Position numbers and translations under genes: made by a program. The notes beneath the pieces are model-generated. The model did not search any database. It was given only the letters and a program-made list of their open reading frames with translations, and was not told the origin of the DNA. A DNA stretch of 64,000 nucleotides from the NCBI RefSeq assembly GCF_036898095.1, contig NC_090729.1, positions 75,495,254-75,559,253 of the forward strand, read 5' to 3'. Shown here piece after piece: positions 21,528 to 33,362 of this stretch (the stretch's first letter is position 1; each line of letters opens with the position of its first letter). This stretch comes from Palaemon carinicauda (lineage: Eukaryota > Arthropoda > Malacostraca > Decapoda > Palaemonidae).

Positions 21528-22379
21528 TCGGACGCATCGCTACGGGGCTGGGGTTCCCACCTAGGCCCAAAATTAGCATCAGGAGTTTGGTCTCCGATAG
21601 AACAAACTCTCCATATGAATCACCTGGAATTAGCAGCAGCCTGGAAAGGCCTGAAATACTTTGTAAAAGATCTACAAGGACGAGAGGTGGTGCTGATGAG
21701 CGACAACTCCACAGCCGTCTCGTACATCAACAAACAAGGGGGTACTCTGGCAAGAGACCTCTGTCTGCTAGCGGTCCAGATTTGCCAGTGGGCGGAAGGT
21801 CACAACATTTCTCTTTCAGCCAGGTTTATTCCGGGTCGGAGAAACATCGTGGCGGATCAACTGAGCAGGCATCACCAAGTGTTCAGTGGCGAATGGTCTT
21901 TGGATCCTCGAGTAGCGAAGACAGTAATAGCTTTGTGGGGTTTCTTCACAATAGACCTGTTCGCCACTTCTCTGAATGCGAAACTTTCTCGCTACGGGTC
22001 CCCAGTTCCAGATCATCAGGCAGCGATCCAGGACGCCCTTCAACAGTCTTGGGACAACCTGGACGCATACTCCTTTCCACCCTTTTGCCTGCTCAGAAGG
22101 GTGACCAACAAACTCAGGACCTCCCAGAACTGCAAGCAAACCTTAATAGCTCCGGCATGGCCAAGCAGAGAATGGTACGCAGACCTTCTTTTCCCTGCTG
22201 GTTCAGGTTCCAAGGTTTCTTCCTCCAGAACCCCTTTTGCTGACGCAGACACACAGTGGCGTCCCCCACGGGAGAATCCCCTTCCTGAAGCTTCACGCCT
22301 GGAGGCTGTCCAGTCACTCCTCAGAAGCAGAGGCTTTTCAGGGAAGGGAAGGTGGCTGAACACATGTCCAGGCGCCTAA
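21528..22379 (+). CDS. DIRS copy C: RNase H and DLFAT linker domain
   Basis: In the frame of 21615-22379, RNase H shows FSDASLRGWGSHL (first Asp), MNHLELAAAWKGL (Glu), VVLMSDNSTAVSYINKQGG (Asp) and LSARFIPGRRNIVADQLSRH (final Asp). It degrades the RNA strand during reverse transcription. The following 150 residues carry EWSLDP, TIDLFATSLNAKLSRY, WDNLDAYSFPPF and PAWPSREWYADLL, a conserved region after RNase H in DIRS polyproteins whose role I cannot state. The frame overlaps the recombinase frame by 28 bases. Confidence 0.85.
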   Translation, partial: SDASLRGWGSHLGPKLASGVWSPIEQTLHMNHLELAAAWKGLKYFVKDLQGREVVLMSDNSTAVSYINKQGGTLARDLCLLAVQICQWAEGHNISLSARFIPGRRNIVADQLSRHHQVFSGEWSLDPRVAKTVIALWGFFTIDLFATSLNAKLSRYGSPVPDHQAAIQDALQQSWDNLDAYSFPPFCLLRRVTNKLRTSQNCKQTLIAPAWPSREWYADLLFPAGSGSKVSSSRTPFADADTQWRPPRENPLPEASRLEAVQSLLRSRGFSGKGRWLNTCPGA

Positions 22380-23165
22380 GCCAATCATCCTCAAACCTCT
22401 ACCAAGCAAGTTGGAGAGTGTTTGCAGCTTGGTGTAGAGGGCGAGGCATGTCTCCACTCGATCCCTCTCTTCCATTAGTGGCAGACTTCCTTGTGTACCT
22501 CAAGGAGGAAAAACTCCTCTCAGTCTTGGCAATTAAAGGCTATCGTTCAGCCTTAAGCCTCATCTGTAGACTGAGAGGGGTTGACCTTTCTGCCTCAGAA
22601 GATATCACCTTGTTGATTCGAGGTTTTGAGAGATATTGCCCCCCAGTTGAGATTAGACCACCACCTTGGGACGTGTCCCTGGTCTTATGTTCCTTGAAGG
22701 GTCCACCCTATGAGCCCTTAGATAGGACCTCTGACTACTTCCTAACCCCTAAGACCGTCTTCCTAGTAGCTCTGGCCTCGGCAAAAAGGGTCGGTGAACT
22801 ACATGGTCTGTTCTACGAAGTCGCCCATTCTAGAGGAGGGGGGAAATCTCGCTCAACTTCGTGCTAGGCTTTGTGGCCAAAACTCAGAATCCTTCATCGG
22901 CCGTTGAGAGGTTTAGAGAATTTCAATTTTCCAGCCTCAATAAGGTAACACAGGATACAGACCAATTGCTATTGTGCCCAGTCAGGGCGCTAAGGAAATA
23001 CCTGAAGCACACCAGACCTTTCAGACCACGCCTCCGTCATCTCTTCCTCAGTACCAACAAGGTAAAGAAGTGAATCTCTCGCAACACCATCTCTTACTGG
23101 CTCAAGAAAGTTATTGCGAGAGCCATTCACAAAACCCAAATTATCAAGACCCTCTCTAATAAAAC
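22352..23165 (+). pseudogene. DIRS copy C: tyrosine recombinase, 3' truncated
   Basis: 22352-22867 contains the N-terminal SAM-like domain (SNLYQASWRVFAAWC, VLAIKGYRSALSLI) and the first catalytic Arg box, LASAKRVGELHGL. A frameshift at about 22861 leads to FVAKTQNPSS and LLLCPVRALRKYL, then LFLSTNKVKK and SRNTISYWLKKVIARAI. The sequence is cut off near 23165, before the HxxR box and the nucleophilic Tyr, where the Jockey-like element begins. The 28-base overlap with the preceding frame suggests a programmed overlap in the active ancestor. Confidence 0.85.
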
Positions 23166-23169
23166 CACT

Positions 23170-25411
23170 GGGAAATATTGTTAAATCAAAAACTGCGAAT
23201 GGGAAGACTTTATCCAGTTGTTCCAAAAAAATAAACCATAGTTTTTTCCTCCATTTTGCAATGAAATTGTCAGGTTTAAGGGCCAAATATGAAGAATTTA
23301 CGCTCGTCATTCATGAGCACTCCCCCATAATTATGTCTACAAGAGAGCAAGTTTGATGACAATAGTCCTTGTCCTCACGAATATATTAGCTATAGGACAT
23401 CATATGATCATCGAGTAGGGAGCCATGGTGGAAGTCTCATATACATTAGTCGAGATGTTCCCCAAATATCTTTTGTCATTTCATACACCTTTGCAGGCAG
23501 TGGTTGTGCAGATTGATATACTCAAGGAAAAAAATATACAATCTGCTCTCTGTACTTGCCTCCAAATGATAACACATCATATGATAATTTAGTAAGAGGT
23601 GATTCAACAACTCCCTCAACTTTTTTGTTAACTTGGAGATTTGAATGGTAGAAATCCTTTGTGGGGTGATGTTTTAGCAAACACTAGGGGCAATATTATA
23701 TCATCAATTGTGGAAAACGAGGATGTTGGACTCCTTAATACACTTCCATGTTCAGACAGGTACTCTGTCAAGCATTGACCTTCCAATTGCAAGCTCTAAC
23801 TACCTTCTTGATTTCGATTAGAGGACATTAGATGATTGACATACTAGTGATCATGCACCAATCATTATAAACACCAATAATGGTCCACCTTTACAAAGAT
23901 TGTCACGTTGGAATCTGCACAAGGCTGACTGGGTTAAATTTTGTGATTTAAGTGAAATCAAGGGGGGTGCAGAACAGGTTGAAAGTATTGATGATGCCAT
24001 AGACTTACTGAATGGAACTCTCCATACAGCAGGAATCAATTTGATTCCCTAAACCTAAGGATTATTCAAACGACGACCAGTCCCGTGGTGGTTTTTAGAA
24101 TTAACGGCCTTGCACAGAGCCACAAGAAAGTCTTTGACTAGATTGCGTAGATGCGGTACAGAGGAAATTTTGATAACATACAAAAAATGTAGAGCACAGT
24201 TCCGTTGTGCTATGAAAGAAGCTATATGCCAATCTTGGTATCTTTTGTTTCTTCAGTCAACAGTAGAGCACCACCATCTTCCATATAGAGGAAAATAAAA
24301 AAGATTGCAGGGAAATTTACCCCAAACCCACCACCAGTGTTGAAGGTGAATGGTCAGTTTGTGACTGAAGCAAATGAGGTTAGCTATGCCCAGGCTGATC
24401 ATTTCTCAAATATATCATGCAAGTGTATAGCAGCTCCTGGTCACAAGTATAGGAGCATTGAAGGAAAGAAAACTTTAAATTTTGCAACGGGAAGGGAAGA
24501 GTTGTATAATTCTCCGTTTACTGAAAGAGAATTTAATTCCACACTTGGTACTTTTAATGATACAGCCCCTGAACCCATTGGAATTCCATATACAATGATT
24601 AAACATGTACTTATTAGTACAAAGTTATTCATTTTAAGGATTATTAACAAAATATGGCATGATCATAGTTATCCAAGCATTTGGAAACTAGCCATTATTT
24701 TAGCCTTTTTAAAACCTGGTGAGGATAAGTTGTTAACAGCAGACTATCGACCAATTGCATTGACATCTTGTTTATGTAATATCATGGAGAAGATGGTCAA
24801 TGCAAGACTGATGTTGTACCTTGAAAAGAAAGGTATTTTATCACTTATCCATTGTGGATTTAGAAAAATTCACTTGAGAACTGATGTGTTGATACAACTT
24901 GAGTCCTGTATTTGTGAAGCCTTTGCTTCCAAACAGCACCATGTAACAGTCTTTTTTTACCGTAAAAAGGCATATGATACTACATGGAGATATGGTGTAC
25001 TTGAAACCATTCATAATTTGGGATTACGAGGAGGCCTACCATTGTTCATTCAATCATTTATTTCACAGATATTTTCAAGTGAGAGTGAGGGAAGCTCTAT
25101 CTGAGAGGAAATGTCAGGAAGAAGGAATTCCCCAAGGTAGTGTGCTAACTGTAACCCTATTTGCACTAGCTATTAATGGGTTATCCTCTTTCATTCCTCA
25201 AGATATTTTCTCAACATTATTTGTTGATAATCTCTCCATATCATATACTGGATCTAGAATGGCAATGGTTGAGAGAAAACTACAACTCTCAATTGACAAA
25301 ATTATTCAGTGGACTGATGTGAATGGGTTTAAGTTTTCAACAAGCAAAACTACTGTTGTCCATTTCTGTGGTATTTGGGGAATATGGAAGCCATGTGTAA
25401 GTGATATTTGA
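23170..25411 (+). mobile_element. Jockey-like non-LTR retrotransposon, degraded
   Basis: Translation in mixed frames gives an endonuclease (LSGLRAKYEEFTLVIHEHSP, GSLIYISRDVPQISF, LLGDLNGRNPLWGD-type, SSNCLLDF) and then a reverse transcriptase. The element lacks a clear 5' end and 3' tail. It joins DIRS copy C within the recombinase gene, so it inserted there or the two were brought together by deletion. No target duplication can be seen. Confidence 0.75.
24337..25411 (+). pseudogene. Jockey-like reverse transcriptase, frameshifted
   Basis: Frames 24337-25104 and 24974-25411 overlap at a frameshift near 25070. RT features: PIGIPYTMIKH, WKLAIILAFLKPGEDK, DYRPIALTSCLCNIMEKM, GFRKIHLRTDVLIQLE, EEGIPQGSVLTVTLFALAI, and FVDNLSISYTG at the place of the catalytic (F/Y)xDD box, where the second Asp is Asn. 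That change should abolish polymerisation. Such enzymes copy RNA at a nicked target in the nucleus. Confidence 0.85.
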
Positions 25412-25932
25412 TTGTAGGCTTACATGAGTTCCTCACTTAAGGGGTCCGGCCGGAATGCCAATATAGGGGGTTATAGGAAAAAAACAAAATCCTGAAAACA
25501 TTCACTGAGCGTTGTATGGCAATGGAGAATGCGTATACAAAATATTTTGTCAAAATTCCTCTTACTTCCATAGTTACAGGGTAATTAGTAAAAGTAACTC
25601 AATAAACCATAGACATTGTTCCCTAAAAGAAAATGCAGTATTTGTTCTGTTATCGCAAATTTTGATAACCATTAATTTTAATGTAAAAGAAATTGTGAAC
25701 AATGGCATCTGTATAGCTTCCACGAGTCACAGACGATATATTACACAGTAAATTACACCCTTAGCCCTTCAGTCCTACCACATACCACATAGAAAGTACT
25801 TGGCTGAGTTTGACCTCTGACATTCACACTTTTACGTTTGTTTTTCTCATTTTCGGCAAGAATTTTATAATTTCAAAGAGAAAAAGACATTATCAATATC
25901 TTGCTTACATAAGGAAGAAAAAAAATTTCTCT

Positions 25933-26012
<80 letters not shown>

Positions 26013-26506
26013 AGTTAGTTAGTTAGTTAGTGTACTAAACAAATTATAGCACATTGGTGCTTATGTAATATTAACTGTATAGATGTTTCGGATAAGTTAA
26101 GAAATGGTATAAACAATACTTTGTTACTGTATTCGTACGCGCATATTCTAGCGGCAGCTAGACATCAGCTGATCTGATTACAGCCAAAAGTTAAACAAGA
26201 AGAAGTCAGCAATACTCGATTTTTAAAACACGCCCGAAATTTAAATTTTATATAAACTGCACTAAACAAAAATAATGCTTTAATATACCATCATTAACAC
26301 TACCATTAAAATTATCGAAAGGTTAGAGAAAGATACAGATTGTCGAGAATGTAACCACAATTCTGTTTACATTTTGTCTGCTGGACTCGCATAAAGCTGA
26401 TTTCAATGTTGATATGGAATTTTTCCATAAATAGGCTATTTACTACAAAATTTTGTTGATAAAATGTAAGGTAAATATCGATTGGTAACATTTACAGTAT
26501 TATCAA
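25412..26506. other. AT-rich non-coding DNA with a lone TTAA-GGGG end
   Basis: No gene. TTAAGGGGTCCGGCCGG at about 25437 resembles the terminus of the TTAA elements elsewhere in the window (TTAAGGGGACCGTCCG), but no second end is found. Region 25840-26190 resembles 17250-17340. Confidence 0.35.
25937..26031. repeat. (GA)n then (GTTA)n microsatellite
   Basis: About 37 GA units followed by five GTTA units. Confidence 0.97.
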
Positions 26507-26508
26507 GC

Positions 26509-26890
26509 ATGACAAATTCGGAGATAATTTGTATTTTTCCTAACCATACAAACCTTAGCTATTTACATAGGGTTTACTTTTGGCTTAGCTGAAATTGACG
26601 AGCCATTAGATTTTAATGAGGGTTTACTACCCCCGCGCTAGTTAGAAGGGGTAGGGGAGGGGTAGCTTGCTACCCCTCCCCCCCTCACACACCAGTGAAA
26701 TGTCTCACTTCACTTAGAGGTAGGACTTGACTTGGGGGACAGGGCTGGCGGGCAAATATGTGTAAATAGCTAAGGTTTGTATGGTAAGGAAAAATACAAA
26801 TTATCTCCGAATTTGTCATTTGTTCCGTAACCGAAATACAAACCACGCTATTTACATTGGGTGACTTACCCCTTAGGAAGGGTGGAAAGT
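26509..26890 (-). repeat. DIRS copy E: right terminal repeat and ICR
   Basis: 26513-26560 and 26765-26812 are inverted copies of each other (TAATTTGTATTTTTCC, CATACAAACCTTAGC). The ICR junction ATTT|GTTCC is at 26821-26822. Its right half (GTTCCGTAACCGAAATAC, AAACCACGCTATTTAC) is the exact complement of the copy's left end at 36455-36495. Both element ends are therefore represented in the ICR, the defining DIRS feature. Confidence 0.82.
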
Positions 26891-27283
26891 CCCCAGCCAA
26901 TCTGGCTCAGAATCCGAGTGAGTCGCACTCGAGAAAAGGAGTCCCTGCACCTCACAAGTTCCTTGCTCCGCAAGGAAACGTGTGGCCTACATAGCTTGTG
27001 TGTGAAGGAAGAAAGTGTGACCCGTCCTAGGCAGTTGACCTGGAGTTCTAGACGGAACTCTGGGTTAGGACGTTCCCAATACCACCTCGTCAGGGTATGG
27101 GGGACGCGACAGTATTGTCTCAATACTTGGAACACAAGGAAGCATGGTTTACCTGCAGAGGTTTGAGGTCAGCTATGCAGAGACCAGGATGCTGCTTTCC
27201 CCAGAGAGGGGAGGATGAAGAAAGAAGTAAGGGCCAGACATACTTCTTCCGTTCATGCAGTCTAAAACCTGGTAACAATGCCC

Positions 27284-28560
27284 TCAACCTTCTGCTACTT
27301 GTCCAAAAAGGAGCCTGAGGTTAGACCAGCTGTTGTGTAGCCACCACAGAGCGATAGAAACGTATCGATACCCCTGTGGGTCACGTCCTGCAGGAAGTGG
27401 GCTGCGAAGGTCGCTAGACGCTTCCAGACTCCAGCTTGTAGCACCTGCGTCACAGAGTAGTTCCTCTTGAAGGCGAGGGACGTTGCGATGTATCCGACAT
27501 CGTGGGCTGTAGGGCGACGTGACGGGGGAAGGTCTGGATTCAGGACGAGATGAATGCCCTTGAATGCGGACTGAAAAGGCATACTGGTGACTCTCCCCTT
27601 CGTCCTTCCTGTGCTCCCAAACCGGGCTTGCACGTGAGGACAAACTGCAGCTGTTCTCAAAGATAACCCCTCGGTTCCTTTACTGGCAAGGAGAAGGTCT
27701 GGGTCATCTGATACAGAACGGAGACTCGAAATCTTGAAGGAGTCGAACTGAAGGTCCGGGACTCCAAGATTCTGAATCTAGAAAACAATTCAGGAGCGAA
27801 CCTGAATGTTACCTCCCCCTATCCTCTTGAAAGGGCGGAGTCGTAGGAGACCAAGAAGATTGCTTACACACTGGCCGAGGCCAGAGCGAGCAGGAGCACC
27901 GTCTTCCAAGACGGACGACGATCAGAGGCCTGACGTAATGGTTCGCAAGAAGATCTCTTAAGGGACTTAGGAGTCCGAACCATGCTCCATGGAGGAGGTC
28001 TCACTCCGACTGGGGGCAGGTACGTTCGTAGCTTCGCATGAGCGAAGAAAGATCCAGCGGGAAGGCAAAAGTCTATTCCTTTCAGCCTGAAGGCCAGGGA
28101 AAGGCTGAGCGATAGGCTTCACTGCCAAGAGCGGAAACGAGTTTCCTCCCGCTGATAAGCAATAACTCCGTTATTGCTGGAGTAGAGGCATCAAGGGAAA
28201 AGGAACCTCTCCCACGACACCAACCACAGAAGACTCTCCACTTCGCCTGATAGACCCCTGCGGATGACTATCGCAGGTGAAGCGACCTCCGCTCTGCGAC
28301 TGTTGCGGGGTGCCTCTTTGTGAGGAGGTGGTGTAGTGTCTCCAGGTGTGAAGCCGAAGCGATGTTACGGCTTGTGAAAGATGTTGCAGTGTGGTTGTTT
28401 GAGTAGCCTGTGTCGTGGAAGAAGCTCTCCCGGGAGTTCTGACGAGATGCAGAAGGTTCGGAAACCGTTCTGCATATAGTCGCAGTGGAGCTCCCAGGGC
28501 CATCGAAAGGTTGACCGACAACCTGGTCTCGTTGAGACCCCTTCTCAACAGACAACAATG
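27284..28560 (-). pseudogene. DIRS copy E: tyrosine recombinase remnant
   Basis: Several minus-strand frames align with YR of copies C and G. The N-terminal piece reads YQAKWRVF-like near 28250. The C-terminal piece in 27295-27660 reads AHDVGYIATSLAFKRNYSVT, then WKRLATFAAHFLQDV. The HxxR box is HDVG, so its Arg is lost, and the nucleophilic Tyr of HYL is Phe (HFL). Either change would inactivate the enzyme. Stops and frameshifts occur throughout. Confidence 0.75.
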
Positions 28561-29703
28561 GTGGGAAGACGTAGGCGTCGATGCTGTCCCACCGTCACCG
28601 GAAAGCATCTTGCCAAAGAGTCTTGGGGTCTGAGACTGGGGGGAAGAACAGCGGCAGCTTGAAGTTCCAGGCTGTCGTGATCAGGTCCCTCAGGCTAAGA
28701 CTAGCTGGTTACTAGAGGCCAAAGACCCCCAGGTACTCTCTATCTGTGAGGCTCTGCTCAGATTGTCGGAGAGAACAATCCTCTGCCCGGAATGAGCAAG
28801 GCGATAGTGGTATTGAGTGGACTTCGGATCATCTCAGTATCTCTACTGCAAGATGCGAAAGTATGAAAATGTACCTCCCTGCTAGTTGGAATACGCCAGT
28901 ACCATGGGGTTGTTGCGCACGGAGCGACTCGGCAGGATCTGTAGGATCTGTAGAAGGGCCAGACTACGGCCTCTAAGCCTACCTGAATGATGTGGAGGTA
29001 CCCTTCAGGTCCTGACCATAGACCTGAACCAGAACATGCCCCCCCCCCCCCCTTTTCTTTGACGAGTCCGAGAACAGCATCAAATGCGGGGAAAGGACGA
29101 GAAGATCCACTCCCATGCAAGAGGTTTCCATAGGTCAACCCCCATTGCAGGTCTAATCCTTCCGCTGGTCCCATAGGGGCCAGAAAGTCCGGTTAATCGT
29201 TGCTTTGATTCCACCGGAACTTGGGCCGCCTAACAGGGAACTTATCCTGAGGCGATCGTTCGGGACTTAGACGGGTCAATGAGGAAAGGGGACCCAGGAA
29301 ACATCCCAAGATAGGGGTGAAAGCTCTCCTTGACTGAGAAAAGGTTCTGTAACTCTCCTCAGCCTTGCCACAGTCAACTGAAGGGAAAGGTTCGCAGAAG
29401 GAGTCAATATCATGGCTAGATATTCCAGATGTTGAGGTAGAAGTAGAGAAGGCTCCTTGCGAATTACTATGTTCCCTCGATCTTGGTAAAGTCCTGGAAG
29501 CTTGTCTTGGTGTTGAAGAAGGTCGAACCCGAGACTACCGGAGTTGGCCAGACCTCCATAAAGCGAAGGAGGCGGAAGCCTTCTCCTGAATGGCCATGAG
29601 GAAAGCAGGGAGAGTTCTCTGGTGAAAACCTGCGATGCTGCGGCGGGATTGCCACACAGCATCTTAAACAGGTACATCTGTAGTCTAGGCTGAATTCCAA
29701 GTG
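28560..29703 (-). pseudogene. DIRS copy E: RT (3' half) and RNase H remnant
   Basis: The minus strand shows LFKMLCGNPAAASQVFTREL (counterpart of FKxLCFGLSTAPQVFTRVL) just after the Tigger insertion, followed by decayed RT. RNase H follows in other frames: DSSKK-GGGG near 29060, a MVLAYSNKQGG-like stretch near 28890, and a LSDNLSRASQ-like stretch. A run of about 14 Cs at 29040-29052 lies in RNase H and probably shifts the frame. Confidence 0.65.
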
Positions 29704-30110
29704 CAGTGAACCCTCGTTTATCGCGGTAGATAGGTTCCAGACGCGGCCGCGATAGGTGAAAATCCGCGAAGTAGTGACACCCTATTTACCTATTTATTCA
29801 ACATGTATATTCAGACTTTTAAAACCTTCCCTTGTACGTAGTACTGTTAACAAACTACCCTTTAATGTACAGAACACTTAATGCATGTACTACAGTACCC
29901 TAAACTAAAACAGGCACAAATATTAAAGGCAATTTTATATCATGCGTTTCCTAAACAAGCTAAAAAGCACGTTAAAAAATGGCAACCAATGTTTTGTTTA
30001 CATTTATCTCTGATCATAATGAAGAAACAAACTGGAGGTAGAGCTTTGCTTATTACCCAGACATATTTCCCATACTATTCCCTTAGAACTACATCACATC
30101 TTCCTACTTT

Positions 30111-30368
<258 letters not shown>

Positions 30369-30378
30369 ACTGTATATA

Positions 30379-32883
30379 CAGTGATACCTCGGTAGTCGAA
30401 CGACTCTATACTCGAACAATTCGGAGTTCGACCAAAATTTTCGAGAAATTTTTGCTGCGGTGCTCGACCAAAAATTCGGTACTCGACCAGCCGAACACGT
30501 GACGACCGCATGGGCTTTGTGATGATCGCGCCATCTCGGCCACTCTCGCTTGTTCGGGAAGCATCAGTTCTCTCGAGAGCGTCACTCAGACAACGCGCGA
30601 TCAGCATTCGTTGTGATTTAGTGATTTTCAGTGCTTTTAATTGCTTTTTTAGCTTTCATAATGAGTCCCAAGAAAGTAATGAGTGTTAAGGGGAAGGAGA
30701 AGAGGAAAACAGTGCGAACAACGATCGAGTTGAAGAAGGAAATTATAGCGAAATATGAGAATGGTGTACGAGTGTCCGATTTAGCGGTAGAATACGGAAT
30801 GGCGAAGTCGACCATTTCTACGTTTTTAAAGCATAAAGAAATGATTAAGAAGGCGAATGTTGCAACGGGAGTTACGGCGGTAACTAAGCAAAGGCCACAA
30901 GTGATTGAGGAGATGGAAAAGTTGCTTTTAATATTTATTAAAGAAAAACAGTTGGCCGGGGAAAGTGTTAGTGAAGCGTTCATTTGTGAAAAAGCGTTGC
31001 ATATCTATGAAGAATTAGTGAAGAAAAGTCCGAGTACCAGTGAAAGTGATTCATTTACATTTAAAGCGAGCAGGGGTTGGTTTGAAAAGTTTCGTAATAG
31101 AACAGGTATTCATCGTGTTACTAGGCATGGGGAGGCAGCTAGTTCGGATCAAATTGCAGCCGATAAATACGTGGGGGAATTCGATCGGTACATAAATGAA
31201 CAAAATTTGATCGCACAACAAGTCTTTAATTGTGATGAGACTGGGTTATTTTGGAAGAAAATGCCAGCCAATACGTACATTACCAAGGACGAGACGAAGA
31301 TGCCAGGTCACAAGCCAATGAAAGATAGGCTAACATTGTTGCTGTGTGCAAATGCAAGTGGCGATTGCAAGATCAAACCCTTGTTAGTGTACCACTCGGA
31401 CAACCCCCGGGTGTTCAAACGAAATAATATTTGTAAAAGTGCACTACCAGTTATGTGGCGCTCGAACACTAAATCTTGGGTCACAAGACAATTCTTTACT
31501 GAGTGGATAAACGAAGTGTTTGCCCCCCAGGTTAAGGCTTACCTCATTGAAAAGAGCTTGCCAATGAAATGTCTTCTGGTTATGGACAATGCTCCTGCAC
31601 ATCCTCCAGGTCTCGAGGATGACTTGAAAGAAGAATACAGCTTTATCAAAATCAAATTCTTGCCCCCCAATACTACTCCCATACTCCAGCCCATGGACCA
31701 ACAGGTCATTTCAAACTTCAAAAAACTCTATACCAAGGCCCTTTTCAGAAAGTGTTTTGAAGTGACCAGTGACACGAAGTTGACCCTAAAGGAATTCTGG
31801 AAGGAACACTTCAGCATCCTCAACTCTGTTAACATGATTGACCAAGCTTGGCGAGGTGTGACCTATAGGACATTGAACTCTGCCTGGCGTAAGCTGTGGC
31901 CATCATGTGTCACAGAGAGGGAGTTTGAAGGTTTCCAACCAGAGGCGGGTCCAAGCACTGCTACCCCTGTAATTTCTGATGACACTGATGTCGTTGAGGA
32001 AATTGTTGTCATGGGCAGGAGTTTGGGGCTTGAGGTCGACAAGGATGATATTGATGAGCTTGTAGAAAGCCATTCTACCGAGTTGACTGTGGAGGAATTG
32101 TTGCACCTGCAACAACAACAGCAGCAGGATCTGATTGTGGAGCAGGAATCTTCAGAAGAGGATGAGGTAAGGGAGGATGTTCCAAGTTCTCTCATCAATG
32201 AAATTTGTTCCAAGTGGGCAGATGTGCAGGCTTTTGCTGAAAAATACCACCCAGAAATTGCAGTAGCAAACCGGGCAGTGCATATGTTTAATGATAGTGT
32301 CATGTATCATTTTCGAAGAATACTGCAGAGGAGGAAGAAACAATTAACAATAGACCAGTTTTTCACAAAAGAAAAGAAAGCTGCTACATCAAAGCCTGTT
32401 TCTCCTCCAAAGAAGAGACAAAGAAGAGAAGAAACCCCTGAAATAGATCTGCCCACCCTTTCATTGGAGAGAGAAACAACTCCTGAAGGAGAACTACCCC
32501 GCCACATCATGGAAGGGGACTCTCCTTCCAAGCAGTAACCTCCCCCTTCCATCCTCTCCACATCCATCCCTGTATGCCATCGAACCGCTGCTCAAAGGTA
32601 TGTTCACTACAGTACAGAAAATGGTTTAAAATTGTTTTATTTTAGTACAGTAAATGGTTTAAAATTGTTTTATAGGATTTTCTGACCAATTTCATACACA
32701 TTTAGATAATTATTGTTGTTTAGGTACACGTTTTATTAATATTTTGGGCCTGTTCGAGTGCTTGGGAACGGAATAGAATATATACCATTATTTCTTATGG
32801 GGAAAAAAAATTCGGTACTCGAACAAATCGGAGGTCGAACACGGATCTCGAACGGATTATGGTCGAGTACCGAGGTATCACTG
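30379..32883 (+). mobile_element. Tigger element 2, apparently complete
   Basis: 2505 bp with termini CAGTGATACCTCGG (30379) and CCGAGGTATCACTG (to 32883), flanked by TA (30377-30378 and 32884-32885). Sub-terminal parts repeat TCGAAC/GTTCGA and CTCGAAC motifs, candidate transposase binding sites. It carries one intact transposase gene and has almost no decay, making it the best candidate here for a recently active element. Confidence 0.93.
30661..32538 (+). CDS. Tigger-like transposase, intact
   Basis: 625 residues starting MSPKKVMSVKGKEKRKT. I chose ATG 30661 over the upstream in-frame GTG because it matches the MGPKK/MGLKK starts of the related copies at 62388 and 61827. Domains: CENP-B-type helix-turn-helix (about 15-70), Tc5/CENP-B second DNA-binding domain (about 80-150, ending KASRGWFEKFRNRTG), and DDE_1 catalytic domain (about 185-365) with CDETGLFW (Asp192), LLVMDNAPAHPP (Asp309) and PPNTTPILQPMDQQVI (Asp346). 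The C-terminus is acidic, has a Gln run from CAA/CAG triplets, and ends in the basic QFFTKEKK region. It cuts and pastes the element in the nucleus. All three catalytic Asp residues are present. Confidence 0.93.
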   Translation: MSPKKVMSVKGKEKRKTVRTTIELKKEIIAKYENGVRVSDLAVEYGMAKSTISTFLKHKEMIKKANVATGVTAVTKQRPQVIEEMEKLLLIFIKEKQLAGESVSEAFICEKALHIYEELVKKSPSTSESDSFTFKASRGWFEKFRNRTGIHRVTRHGEAASSDQIAADKYVGEFDRYINEQNLIAQQVFNCDETGLFWKKMPANTYITKDETKMPGHKPMKDRLTLLLCANASGDCKIKPLLVYHSDNPRVFKRNNICKSALPVMWRSNTKSWVTRQFFTEWINEVFAPQVKAYLIEKSLPMKCLLVMDNAPAHPPGLEDDLKEEYSFIKIKFLPPNTTPILQPMDQQVISNFKKLYTKALFRKCFEVTSDTKLTLKEFWKEHFSILNSVNMIDQAWRGVTYRTLNSAWRKLWPSCVTEREFEGFQPEAGPSTATPVISDDTDVVEEIVVMGRSLGLEVDKDDIDELVESHSTELTVEELLHLQQQQQQDLIVEQESSEEDEVREDVPSSLINEICSKWADVQAFAEKYHPEIAVANRAVHMFNDSVMYHFRRILQRRKKQLTIDQFFTKEKKAATSKPVSPPKKRQRREETPEIDLPTLSLERETTPEGELPRHIMEGDSPSKQ

Positions 32884-32958
32884 TATATGGGTTATGGAAA
32901 AAATCCGCGAAGTGGTGAATCCGCGATGGTCGAACCGCGAAGTAGCGAGGGTTCACTG

Positions 32959-33300
32959 TGCTTCCTGGAAGGTGGATGGAATGGGACCTGGAAGTACCCG
33001 TCCTTCCGATCCAGGGCATAAGGAGTCTTGTGGTCTCGCTACCAGTCTGATCGACTCTGCTGTTCCTCGCTGGACGAAGTTTGTTCAACAAACTTGATCA
33101 GAGCTGAGAGGTCGATGACGGAATTCCCGCCTCAGATGCTTTCCTACAAGAAAGAATCGACTGAAGAAGCCGAGGGAGAAGCCGTCGAACGACCCTATGG
33201 AGGACATTCTCCTAAAGCATGGCTCCTTCTGCCCAACGGGCCAACCTCTTGCCGACCCCAAGGCATTGAGGCTCGGCGACACTGGATTCGCTGTCAGTGG
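32959..33300 (-). pseudogene. DIRS copy E: RT (5' half) remnant
   Basis: On the minus strand, FSRFFLVGKHLRREFRHRP near 33170 corresponds to the GFFSRLFLVEKASGGWRQVI motif of copy C, and the following frames give decayed SLDLKDAYFQI-like sequence up to the Tigger boundary. Joined to 29703 and below, it is the RT that the element at 29704-32958 interrupted. Confidence 0.6.
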
Positions 33301-33362
33301 AGGAGAGATGTTAAGAGCGAGGTGCGATATCCTTGGCTGATCACGGAGATCGTGCAGGAATC

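Noticed and set aside
31863..32303. Cys/Ser-rich minus-strand frame
   Set aside because: It is antisense to the Gln and acidic repeats of the intact transposase.
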